Assembly: GCF_021390195.1 (NCBI RefSeq)
Contig: NZ_CP090003.1
Coordinates: forward strand, 1,538,001-1,602,000
DNA from: Flagellimonas sp. CMM7
GTDB taxonomy: Bacteria > Bacteroidota > Bacteroidia > Flavobacteriales > Flavobacteriaceae
Direction: 5' to 3'
DNA length: 64,000 nucleotides
The position numbers were made by a program, and so were the translations under genes. Under the pieces are notes generated by a model. That model did no database searches. It was not told where the DNA came from and saw only the letters and a program-made list of their open reading frames with translations. Positions 17,706 to 26,313 of the stretch are shown here, piece after piece. Each line of letters opens with the position of its first letter. The stretch's first letter is position 1.

Positions 17706-18812
17706 ATGAAGCAAAGTGTAACCGTAAACAAATCTGAAGAATTAAAAGTGGAAGGAGTGCTCAAAACACTAGTGTCCAAAATCAACTTTAAATTACCCAA
17801 GTTTGATGGCAAGGGACTGGTAAGAAAACTGTTGATTCCATTAGCATCAATTGTTTTGTTTATTGTATTGTGGCACTTTGGTGCCAAGGCCTTGTTCAAT
17901 GTTGAGGCTGATTACAAGATTCAAAAAGCATTCACAGAGCAAGGGCAAGCTGCAGCAGACCAAATGGAGGCATGTATTGTTTCAGGTGATGTCAGCTGCC
18001 AGCCCAATACGTTACCTTCACCCTCACAGGTCTGGGCCTCGTTCAACACTTTGATTGCGGATCACAAGGTCATCAGTGCTGATAAGTTGGCATTTAAGGA
18101 AAAAACTGCTGCCATCAATGAAAAGCGAACTGCCGAAGGTAAAGACCCAATTACGTATACCGGACGGCCTTCATTCGTAGACCAGATTTTTACCAGTTTA
18201 AAAACGGTTTTTGCAGGATTTGTTTTGGCCTTTTTGATTGCCGTCCCAATCGGTATTATCATCGGGTTGAGCAAAACCTTACGCAACTCCTTCAATTGGC
18301 TGATTCAGATTTTTAAGCCGGTATCTCCGGTAGTATGGTTGCTTTTGGTATTCATGATAGTTAAGACGATGACCAAAGATTCCAATTCAGACAGTGCCTT
18401 TATCATTTCGTTCATTAGCGTAGGGCTTTGTGCCATGTGGGCCACTTTGGTTAACACCGCAATGGGGGTTTCCTCAGTAGACAAGGATTATATCAATGTA
18501 GCCAAGGTATTGAAATTGGGACCGCTCCAAAAGGTTTTTAAAGTGATTTTGCCTTCCTCATTACCCTTGATTTTTACGGGGCTTCGCATTACACTTTCCG
18601 TTGCCTGGATGGTCTTGATTGCCATTGAACTCTTGGCGCAAAGTCCAGGGCTAGGCTCCTTCGTATGGGAAGAATTCCAGAACGGCGCCAATGATTCCAA
18701 CTCTAAAATCATTGTAGCCATGTTCGTCATCGGTATCATCGGTTTCTTGTTGGATAGGATTATGCTCATTATTCAAAACGCTGTATCGTTTAACAAAAGC
18801 GCAATGGCTTAA
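17706..18812 (+). CDS. nrtB: Nitrate ABC transporter permease
   Basis: A 368-residue inner-membrane permease. The BPD_transp_1 region is visible as repeated hydrophobic segments (about 41-60, then about 155-365) and an EAA-like loop (around DYINVAKVLKLGPLQKVFKVILPSSLP). The early hydrophobic segment is followed by a long periplasmic insertion (about 75-150), longer than in E. coli-type SsuC permeases but normal for the NrtB/TauC-like group of Bacteroidota. Adjacent ATPase and binding-protein genes fix its role as the importer channel. Confidence 0.9.
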   Translation: MKQSVTVNKSEELKVEGVLKTLVSKINFKLPKFDGKGLVRKLLIPLASIVLFIVLWHFGAKALFNVEADYKIQKAFTEQGQAAADQMEACIVSGDVSCQPNTLPSPSQVWASFNTLIADHKVISADKLAFKEKTAAINEKRTAEGKDPITYTGRPSFVDQIFTSLKTVFAGFVLAFLIAVPIGIIIGLSKTLRNSFNWLIQIFKPVSPVVWLLLVFMIVKTMTKDSNSDSAFIISFISVGLCAMWATLVNTAMGVSSVDKDYINVAKVLKLGPLQKVFKVILPSSLPLIFTGLRITLSVAWMVLIAIELLAQSPGLGSFVWEEFQNGANDSNSKIIVAMFVIGIIGFLLDRIMLIIQNAVSFNKSAMA

Positions 18813-18822
18813 ACCTTAGAAT

Positions 18823-19662
18823 ATGGCGTATTTAGAGCTTAAAAATATATATAAGACCTACGGGGAAGGAGCTAACCAAACCGAGGTGCTTACTGATATC
18901 AATCTCAGCATCGAAGAAGGTGAGTTTGTAGCCATAGTGGGTTTTACCGGTAGTGGCAAGACCACACTAGTCAACCTCATCAATGGACTTTTGAAACCCA
19001 CCAGTGGTGAAGTGCTGTTCAAAGGTGAGCCTGTGGTGGATACCAGTCACGAACGTGGAGTGATTTTTCAGAACTACTCACTACTACCTTGGTTAAGTGT
19101 TGGCCAAAACGTGGCTATGGCGGTTCGAGAAGCGTTCCCGAAAAGCAGCAAAAAGGAAGTCAAGGAACGGGTTGACGAGTATGTGAAAATGGTAAACCTC
19201 TATCCTGCCATTAATAAAAGACCAAAAGAACTATCAGGTGGCATGCGTCAGCGTGTGGCTGTGGCCCGGGCCTTGGCGATGAACCCTGAGATGATTATCA
19301 TGGACGAACCTCTAGGGGCTTTGGATGCCTTGACCCGCGGTAACCTTCAAGATGAAATCTTGAAAATCTGGAGTAAAGACAAGCGAACAGCACTTTTGAT
19401 TACCAACGATGTGGATGAGGGCATTTATATGGCCGATAGAATTATTCCGCTTCGTCCAGGGCCAAATGCCACCTTGGGTCCAGAGTTTAAAATCGATATT
19501 GAACGCCCTAGGGACAAGACCGAACTCAATGATAATCCTGAGTATAAAAAGACCCGCAACGCCATCATCGAATACCTCATGGGTATCGGTGAAGAGCGTA
19601 AATCAGCATCAAAAAAGGTATACGAACTGCCTGATTTGAGTCCGAAAAGTTATGTCGCCTAA
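18823..19662 (+). CDS. nrtC: Nitrate ABC transporter ATP-binding protein (first copy)
   Basis: The 279 residues contain Walker [10 protein letters not shown] (about 43-51), the signature [17 protein letters not shown] and Walker [14 protein letters not shown]. It lacks the NrtA-like C-terminal domain that cyanobacterial NrtC carries, so it is a simple ATPase, with a C-terminal tail instead. Located 10 bp after nrtB and followed by a second ATPase after 18 bp. The two probably form a heterodimer. The symbol is given by position and family. Confidence 0.88.
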   Translation: MAYLELKNIYKTYGEGANQTEVLTDINLSIEEGEFVAIVGFTGSGKTTLVNLINGLLKPTSGEVLFKGEPVVDTSHERGVIFQNYSLLPWLSVGQNVAMAVREAFPKSSKKEVKERVDEYVKMVNLYPAINKRPKELSGGMRQRVAVARALAMNPEMIIMDEPLGALDALTRGNLQDEILKIWSKDKRTALLITNDVDEGIYMADRIIPLRPGPNATLGPEFKIDIERPRDKTELNDNPEYKKTRNAIIEYLMGIGEERKSASKKVYELPDLSPKSYVA

Positions 19663-19680
19663 TTCAAAACCCCTTTTACA

Positions 19681-20514
19681 ATGGAAACAACAGTAACAGA
19701 AGTAGTTGAAAAACAAGTTCATCAAAATGGCATCTTCTTTCCTTCGGATAAAGTGATGTTGGATTTAAGGGATTTGAAGAAAGTGTATCCAACTCCTAAA
19801 GGTGACTATGTGGTCTTGGAACATTTGAACCTTCAGATTCTAAAGGAGGAATTCGTTACTATCATTGGGCACTCTGGTTGTGGAAAGACCACCATGCTTT
19901 CAATGATAGCGGGTCTTAATGGGATTACAGGAGGAAAAATCTCCGTATTAGGTAATCTCATCAAAGGTCCGGGGCCCGACCGAGGGGTGATTTTTCAGGC
20001 CCCCAGTTTAATGCCTTGGATGACGGCCTTGCAAAATGTGCTCCTTGGGGTGAATCGCGTTTTTCCACATGCCACCAAAGCGCAACGGAAAGACATTGCG
20101 AAGTACTACCTACAAAAAGTGGGGTTGGAGTCTGCTTTTGACAAAAAGGCCACAGAGCTTTCACAAGGAGAACAGCAGCGCGTGGGGATTGCAAGGGCGT
20201 TTGCCATCAAACCAAAGGTTTTGTTGTTGGATGAACCTTTTGGCATGTTGGATTCACTGACCAGAGGTGAATTGCAAGACATCTTAATTGAAATCTGGAA
20301 CAAAGAAAAAATTACAGCGGTCATGATTACCCACGATGTTGATGAGGCCATCTTTTTGGCTGATAGAGTGGTGATGATGACCAGTGGTCCACGTGCCAAA
20401 ATTGGGGATGTGCTGGAGATTGACTTCGAGCGTCCCCGCTCAAGAAAGTCGGTTCTCGACCACGACGATTATTACAAATACAGAAAACATCTTATCGATT
20501 TCTTAGAACATTAA
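19681..20514 (+). CDS. nrtD: Nitrate ABC transporter ATP-binding protein (second copy)
   Basis: 277 residues with Walker A GHSGCGKTT (about 62-70), the signature motif LSQGEQQRVGIARAFA and Walker B KVLLLDEPFGMLDS. An N-terminal extension of about 25 residues has no clear domain. It is the paralogue of the preceding gene, and the two copies differ clearly enough to indicate an old duplication rather than a recent one. Its start lies 18 bp after the preceding stop. Confidence 0.9.
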   Translation: METTVTEVVEKQVHQNGIFFPSDKVMLDLRDLKKVYPTPKGDYVVLEHLNLQILKEEFVTIIGHSGCGKTTMLSMIAGLNGITGGKISVLGNLIKGPGPDRGVIFQAPSLMPWMTALQNVLLGVNRVFPHATKAQRKDIAKYYLQKVGLESAFDKKATELSQGEQQRVGIARAFAIKPKVLLLDEPFGMLDSLTRGELQDILIEIWNKEKITAVMITHDVDEAIFLADRVVMMTSGPRAKIGDVLEIDFERPRSRKSVLDHDDYYKYRKHLIDFLEH

Positions 20515-20553
20515 CCAGCTAAATTATTGTAAAAACACTTAATACAACCAGTT

Positions 20554-21861
20554 ATGAAAAGATCACTAACAATCTTATTCCTAGTATTCCTATCGATACA
20601 ATCTATAAAAGCTCAATTTACCCTCGATGCTACTTTTCGTCCACGAACCGAATATCGCAATGGTTTCCAATTTTTACAGCAAGAAGGCGTTGATGCCGGC
20701 TTTGTAACTAATACAAGGGCTAGGATTGGAGCAAATTACAAGACCCCATCTTATGAGATTTACATCAATATTCAAGATGTACAGATTTGGGGTGAAAACC
20801 CGCAATTGGTTCCTGTAGACGGCAATAGCTCATTTGCACTCTTTGAGGCTTGGGCGGAGTTGCAGCTCGGCAAGGGATGGTCAACAAAGTTGGGGCGACA
20901 AGTGCTGTCTTACGATGACCAACGTTATTTTGGTGGCCTGGATTGGGCACAACAAGGGCGTTATCACGATTTGGGAATGATAAAGTACCGAACTGATGGC
21001 TTTATGTTGGATATTGGTTTGGCGTTCAATCAAGATTTAGACGGACAGGGAGGTCCATTATTTGGATTTAAAAACGTCGGCACCGAATTCAACTCGGGTA
21101 ATCCATTTCAGTATAAAACAATGCAACACCTATATGCCAAGAAAAAGTTTGGTGATTTTAGTGCCAGTCTGGTCTTGGCCAATTTAGGTTTTCAACAAAT
21201 CGATGCCACCACAGGAGACGCAAGTGATATCAGAAGCACATTTACCGCAGGTACGCACTTGAACTACAAAAAAGGAAAGTTTGGCTTGGCAGGTAACGCT
21301 TACTTGCAATCTGGTAAGTTCTTTAATGACGTGGATATTGAAGGGGCCTACTTATTGGGACTGGAAGCTACTTACAAAGCCGGAGCCAAAACGACTTTGG
21401 GCTTAGGTGTTGAGGCCATTAGTGGTGATGATGCCTCTACCACCGATGCCACAGAAGCTTTCTTACCACATTTTGGTACCAACCACAAGTTCAACGGTTT
21501 TATGGATCACTTTTACGTAGGCAATTGGGTCAACCGCGTTGGTTTGTTGGACATTCATGCCAGCGCTGTGTTTAACCTCGGGCCGAGAACCACCTTGTTT
21601 ACCAAGTTTTTGAACTTTCAAGGTATGGAAGATACACCAAACGGGGAAAGCAGTCTTGGCAATGAATTGGATTTGGTATTGACCCAAAAATTCAATGGTT
21701 TTGCACTTAAAGTGGGCTACTCACAATTATTTGCCTCTGATGGACTTGAAGAACTGGAAACCCTTCGTTCAGGGACTACTGATTTCAAAAGTTCACAGAA
21801 CTGGGCTTGGGCCATGATTATCATCAAGCCCACACTTTTTACCACCAAAAAAGACGATTAA
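20554..21861 (+). CDS. Outer-membrane porin of the alginate-export type, nitrate uptake candidate
   Basis: 435 residues with a signal peptide (about 1-20, ending IKAQF) and a beta-barrel pattern of alternating hydrophobic strands (for example QVLSYDDQRYFGG, FALKVGYSQLFASDG). The C-terminus is hydrophilic. The alginate-export (AlgE-like) family match is by pattern. Being embedded between the importer and the regulator, it probably lets nitrate cross the outer membrane. That is inference. The annotation as porin is well supported. Confidence 0.75.
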   Translation: MKRSLTILFLVFLSIQSIKAQFTLDATFRPRTEYRNGFQFLQQEGVDAGFVTNTRARIGANYKTPSYEIYINIQDVQIWGENPQLVPVDGNSSFALFEAWAELQLGKGWSTKLGRQVLSYDDQRYFGGLDWAQQGRYHDLGMIKYRTDGFMLDIGLAFNQDLDGQGGPLFGFKNVGTEFNSGNPFQYKTMQHLYAKKKFGDFSASLVLANLGFQQIDATTGDASDIRSTFTAGTHLNYKKGKFGLAGNAYLQSGKFFNDVDIEGAYLLGLEATYKAGAKTTLGLGVEAISGDDASTTDATEAFLPHFGTNHKFNGFMDHFYVGNWVNRVGLLDIHASAVFNLGPRTTLFTKFLNFQGMEDTPNGESSLGNELDLVLTQKFNGFALKVGYSQLFASDGLEELETLRSGTTDFKSSQNWAWAMIIIKPTLFTTKKDD

Positions 21862-21962
21862 CTTCTTTATACGACTTTGCTTCGCAGGGGTCATTTTCAA
21901 CAAAAGTTGAGATGGCCCCTTGCTTATGGTTAAGACCAGAAGAATTCTTTTATTTTTGTTGG

Positions 21963-22646
21963 ATGCCTAATCACTCAAATACTATACGAATAGTTTTGGC
22001 CGACGACCATGCCCTGGTTCGTGATGGCATTCGTGCGCTTTTGGAGGAGGAAGAAAATCTGGATGTCATCGGCGAGGTTTCCAATGGACTGGAAGCTTTG
22101 GATATGGTCGACGAACTGGCCCCTGACGTGCTGATTATAGACATACGCATGCCCCAATTGGGAGGAATCGAAGCAGTGGAACGGTTGAATAAAAAGGGAG
22201 GCTCCAAAACCAAAAGTATCATTCTTTCCATGCACGATTCTGAGGAGTACATTTTAAAATCGGTGCAGGCCGGCGCCAACGGTTATTTATTGAAGGACAC
22301 AGATAAAAATGAATTCATCAAAGCCATTCATACCGTAAACGGCGGGGGTAAATTTTTTAGCGGGGATATTTCGAATGTCTTGGTCAATAATCTATTTGGC
22401 ACTACCACAGCGGTATCATCCCCAAAAACCTTTGCCAAACAAAACGCGTTCGACTTGACCAACAAGGAGTTACAAGTATTGGAGCTGGTGTTATCCGGGC
22501 TTACCAACAAAGAGATTTCAGAAAAATTGCAAAACAGTAAACGTACCATCGAGACCCATCGTTTTAACTTAATGAAAAAAATGCAGGTCAAAAATTTACT
22601 GGACCTTGCCAAAAAGGCACAGGAGCATAATTTGGTGGATTCATAA
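21963..22646 (+). CDS. NarL/FixJ-type response regulator
   Basis: The frame is open from 21807, overlapping the porin gene, but the domain starts at the ATG at 21963 (227 residues), which I take as the start. Receiver domain with acidic pair D14-D15, phosphoacceptor D60 in VLIIDIRMP and a conserved Lys in YLLKDTD. The C-terminal LuxR-type HTH reads LTNKELQVLELVLSGLTNKE, with RTIETHRFNLMKKM. It pairs with the sensor kinase at 9726-11597 in the opposite operon, and should bind DNA near nitrate promoters. Confidence 0.9.
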   Translation: MPNHSNTIRIVLADDHALVRDGIRALLEEEENLDVIGEVSNGLEALDMVDELAPDVLIIDIRMPQLGGIEAVERLNKKGGSKTKSIILSMHDSEEYILKSVQAGANGYLLKDTDKNEFIKAIHTVNGGGKFFSGDISNVLVNNLFGTTTAVSSPKTFAKQNAFDLTNKELQVLELVLSGLTNKEISEKLQNSKRTIETHRFNLMKKMQVKNLLDLAKKAQEHNLVDS

Positions 22647-22714
22647 TCCATTTTTCTTCCCCTAAAAAATTATCAATCTCTTATTTTAAGGCCTTCTTTT
22701 TATCATTTATTCAC

Positions 22715-22730
22715 TACGTATAAGTACGTA
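22715..22730. promoter_or_regulatory. Two TACGTA palindromes before the nitrate reductase gene
   Basis: TACGTA starts at 22715 and 22725, exactly one helical turn (10 bp) apart, about 50-65 bp before the nitrate reductase start. It matches the sites before nirB/SUMT and nrtA. Confidence 0.55.
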
Positions 22731-22743
22731 ATTTTCTAAATTT

Positions 22744-22772
22744 CCTGATTGTAAGAAACTGCAAGAATCAGG
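22744..22772 (+). other. Leader hairpin just before the nitrate reductase start
   Basis: CCTGATT at 22744-22750 pairs with AATCAGG at 22766-22772, with a 15-base loop, ending 7 bp before the ATG at 22780. No T tract follows. It may affect translation initiation, or be chance. Confidence 0.35.
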
Positions 22773-22779
22773 TTGCTTT

Positions 22780-25700
22780 ATGCAAAGAAAAGAGCGTTTT
22801 AATACCATTTGTTCCTATTGTGGTGTGGGCTGTGGAATCACAGTGGAAAAAGATTCCAAAGGAATCTTAAGTGTTGAAGGAAACACCGAGTATCCTGTAA
22901 ATAAGGGGATGCTCTGTACTAAGGGCAAGACGCTGAACTATGTGGCACAAGATACCTCTGACCGTATTTTATATCCTGAAATGCGATGGAGTAGAGGCCA
23001 TAAAAAACAACGGGTTTCTTGGGACGTCGCCTTCAAACGTGCAGCGGCCGTGTTCAAAAGTATCATCGATCGCTATGGACCAGACAGCGTTGGGCTCTAT
23101 GTGTCGGGTCAGTGTTTGACTGAAGAATATTATCTGGCCAATAAATTGACCAAGGGCTTTTTAGGCACTAATAACATCGATACCAATTCACGGCTATGTA
23201 TGAGTTCGGCCGTTGTGGGCTATAAAAAAACGGTGGGTAATGACGCTGTGCCCATTGCTTATGCCGATATTGAATTGGCCGATTGTTTTTTGATTGCAGG
23301 GGCGAATCCCGCTTGGTGTCATCCCATTTTGTTTCGTCGTATCGAAAAGCACATGGAGGAAAATCCGAAAGTCAAAATGATTGTTGTCGATCCTCGCAGA
23401 ACACAGACTTGTGAGCTGGCCGATTTACATTTACAGATACTTCCTGGTACCGATGTAATTCTGTTCAACGCCATGGCACGTTGGCTTATAGAAAAAAAGA
23501 AGGTCGATCGGGCGTTTATCAAACTACACACATCAAATTACGAAGCATGCCGTGCTAAAGCTTTTGAATTGTCACTACGACAAGCAGCTGAAAAATGCGG
23601 AGTTCCGGTAAATGACATAAAAAAAGCGGCTAAAATGATAGCTGATGCGAAAGGCTTTATCAGCATGTGGACGATGGGTCTCAACCAAAGCGTTATTGGG
23701 GTCGACAAAAATGTCTCTTTGCTTAATCTTTCCTTGCTCACTGGGCAAATCGGAAAACCAGGTTCGGGTCCATTTTCATTGACCGGGCAGCCTAATGCCA
23801 TGGGTGGCCGTGAAGTTGGGGGGATGGCCAGCCTGTTAGCTGCTCATCGCGATTTGGGAAATCCCAAACACCGAAAAGAAGTTCAGGACTTTTGGGGTGG
23901 AAAGGAAATCAGCGGAGAACCCGGTCTCACGGCCACTGAAATGTTTGATGCCCTGGAATCAGGCAAAATGAAGGCTGTCTGGATTATTTGCACCAATCCT
24001 GTGGTGAGTTTGCCCAATGCCAAAAAAGTGGAAAAAGCCCTGGAAAATACCAATTTTGTAGTGGTCCAAGACATCTCACATAAATCGGAAACCACAGGCT
24101 ACGCCGACCTCTTATTGCCAGCCGCTGGATGGTTGGAGAAGGAAGGTACAATGACCAATTCCGAAAGGCGAATCAGTTACCTGCCCAAGGTGATCGACGC
24201 TCCTGGCGAGGCGCTCCCAGATGCGGAAATCTTGTGGCGTTTTGCACAAGAAATGGATTTCCCCGGCTTTGGGTACAATTCAGTTAGTGACGTGTACGAT
24301 GAATACTGCCTTATGACCAAAGGAACCAATATCGACATTTCGGGACTTTCACATGAACGACTTATAAAGGAAGGTAGTTTTCAATGGCCTGTGCCGCATG
24401 CCTCGCATTCGGGCACTCCCCGTCTTTTTATGGACCACAACTATTTTACCTCAAATCGAAAAGTACATTTTAATGCCCCAAAACGTTTAGAAAATGTATC
24501 GGAACAAACGAGTTCTGATTATCCTTTGATTCTCAATACGGGGCGAGTTCGCGACCAGTGGCATACCCGAACCAAAACGGGCAAAGTAAAGAGATTGCTT
24601 ACCCATATCCCTACGCCCTATTTACAGATGAACCGGGTAGATGCATACCTCAGAGGTTTGAAAAACGATGATGTTGCCGTCATTAGAAGTCGCAGGGGTT
24701 CTGTTCGTGTTAAGGTCAAAATTGATTTTGATATTCGTGAGCGCGTGGTCTTTTTGCCAATGCATTGGGGTAAAATTTTAAATAATGATTTCGGCCGGGC
24801 CAATAATTTGACTGGAGAATTGATTGACCCCATATCCAAGGAACCTGATTTCAAATATTCTGCCGTTCAAGTTGAAAAGTATCAGAAACCCAAGGAAAAA
24901 GTTATTGTTGTTGGGGCTGGGGCAGCGGCCTACCGATTTATACAGTCTTTTCGCGAAAAGAACGAAGTAGATGAAATCGAGGTGTTCTCCAAAGAAGAAT
25001 ATCCCTTTTACAACCGGGTATTGCTTCCAGAATATGTCAATGAAGATTTGCCATGGGAAGCCCTTCAAAAATTGAAAGAAGGAGAACTTGAAAAGCTCAA
25101 TGTCACCCTTTATGGTGAAAACGGAATCAACGCTATTAAGCCCAAGGAAAAAGTTATCGTTGATGCAAAAGGAATCGAACATAACTACGATAAGCTCATT
25201 GTTGCTACTGGCAGCCGAGCCTTTATTCCAAGCGATGTACGGCTTGATTTACCAGGTCGCTTTACCATGAGGGAACGTAATGATGCGGACCGGTTGAAAC
25301 ACTATCTTAAAGGCACCGGGTTACCGAATGAAGAGCAACACGTTATTATTGTTGGAGGAGGGTTGTTGGGTTTGGAGCTTGCCGCTGCACTAAAGAAAAA
25401 AGAGGTTAATATCAGTATCATTCAAAGGGCACCACGCTTAATGGAACGGCAGTTGGATATGGTGTCCAGTAGATTGTTGGCCGAGGATGTTCGGGATAGG
25501 GGCATACAAATCTATTTTGATAATGAGGTAAGCACCGTTTTTGAAGAGAAGGAGGGCAAAAATATGCTGAACGTCGGCCTTAAAACGGGTAGAACGCTCA
25601 GTTGCAACGCTATTGTATACGCCATTGGCACCCGGCCCAATATCGATATTTTAATAGAGGCAGGGCTCTCCACCAGGCGGGGAGTGATTGTTGATCCATA

Positions 25701-26313
25701 TCTCAAAACAAGTGATGCCAATATCTTCGCATTAGGGGAAATTGCGGAATTTAAAAACGCATTGTTCGGCATTACCTCTGCTGCTGAGCAACAGGCCGAT
25801 ATCGCTGCTAATTATTTATTGGGAGATTTTAGTAGCATCTATTCAGGCTCTGTGTTGATGAACATTCTGAAATTTGAAGATTTGGACCTCTGTAGTATCG
25901 GAATGGTCAACACGCCAAAAAACGATTCCAGTTACGAAGAGATTATTTTAATGGATCTCAGCAAACGATTCTATAAAAAATGCATCGTCAAAGATGATAT
26001 GCTTAAAGGGGCTATTCTGATGGGCGATAAAACGGAATTTGCCGAGTTTAAAAGATTGATTGAGGAAGAAATTGAGCTCTCCGATAAACGGGAAGAATTA
26101 TTACGTGGCCAATCGAATAGCCAACCCCTAAAAGGCAGACTGGTCTGCTCTTGCGCTCAAGTGGGCGCAGGAAATCTTCAAGAAGCCATCGCGGCTGGCT
26201 GTTCAGATTTCAAAACACTCTGTACACAAACCGGTGCAGGTCTAGGATGCGGAAGCTGTAAACCAGAGGTCAAAGCCTTTTTGAACGACGCTGCAAAAAC
26301 AGTTATGGCATGA
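22780..26313 (+). CDS. nasA: Fused assimilatory nitrate reductase (molybdopterin subunit + NADH/FAD + BFD [2Fe-2S])
   Basis: A 1177-residue single polypeptide. The catalytic half (1-690) has the N-terminal [4Fe-4S] ligands C11, C14, C18 and C46, and the likely Mo-ligand cysteine C140 in RLCMSSAVVG, as in NasA/NapA-type molybdopterin oxidoreductases. It is followed by a complete pyridine-nucleotide FAD oxidoreductase (from about 704, VIVVGAGAAAYRF and GGGLLGLELAAAL) similar to the NirB/NasB N-terminus. Last comes a BFD [2Fe-2S] domain (about 1121-1175, CSC...CGSC). It therefore carries its own electron input and should reduce nitrate to nitrite with NAD(P)H. No signal peptide, so cytoplasmic. 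Its stop overlaps the next start by 4 bp. Confidence 0.92.
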   Translation: MQRKERFNTICSYCGVGCGITVEKDSKGILSVEGNTEYPVNKGMLCTKGKTLNYVAQDTSDRILYPEMRWSRGHKKQRVSWDVAFKRAAAVFKSIIDRYGPDSVGLYVSGQCLTEEYYLANKLTKGFLGTNNIDTNSRLCMSSAVVGYKKTVGNDAVPIAYADIELADCFLIAGANPAWCHPILFRRIEKHMEENPKVKMIVVDPRRTQTCELADLHLQILPGTDVILFNAMARWLIEKKKVDRAFIKLHTSNYEACRAKAFELSLRQAAEKCGVPVNDIKKAAKMIADAKGFISMWTMGLNQSVIGVDKNVSLLNLSLLTGQIGKPGSGPFSLTGQPNAMGGREVGGMASLLAAHRDLGNPKHRKEVQDFWGGKEISGEPGLTATEMFDALESGKMKAVWIICTNPVVSLPNAKKVEKALENTNFVVVQDISHKSETTGYADLLLPAAGWLEKEGTMTNSERRISYLPKVIDAPGEALPDAEILWRFAQEMDFPGFGYNSVSDVYDEYCLMTKGTNIDISGLSHERLIKEGSFQWPVPHASHSGTPRLFMDHNYFTSNRKVHFNAPKRLENVSEQTSSDYPLILNTGRVRDQWHTRTKTGKVKRLLTHIPTPYLQMNRVDAYLRGLKNDDVAVIRSRRGSVRVKVKIDFDIRERVVFLPMHWGKILNNDFGRANNLTGELIDPISKEPDFKYSAVQVEKYQKPKEKVIVVGAGAAAYRFIQSFREKNEVDEIEVFSKEEYPFYNRVLLPEYVNEDLPWEALQKLKEGELEKLNVTLYGENGINAIKPKEKVIVDAKGIEHNYDKLIVATGSRAFIPSDVRLDLPGRFTMRERNDADRLKHYLKGTGLPNEEQHVIIVGGGLLGLELAAALKKKEVNISIIQRAPRLMERQLDMVSSRLLAEDVRDRGIQIYFDNEVSTVFEEKEGKNMLNVGLKTGRTLSCNAIVYAIGTRPNIDILIEAGLSTRRGVIVDPYLKTSDANIFALGEIAEFKNALFGITSAAEQQADIAANYLLGDFSSIYSGSVLMNILKFEDLDLCSIGMVNTPKNDSSYEEIILMDLSKRFYKKCIVKDDMLKGAILMGDKTEFAEFKRLIEEEIELSDKREELLRGQSNSQPLKGRLVCSCAQVGAGNLQEAIAAGCSDFKTLCTQTGAGLGCGSCKPEVKAFLNDAAKTVMA

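Noticed and set aside
15170..22730. Classical NarL heptamer (TACYYMT) sites
   Set aside because: The visible repeated motif is TACGTA, which does not fit the heptamer at its fourth base. I therefore did not call NarL boxes in the strict sense.
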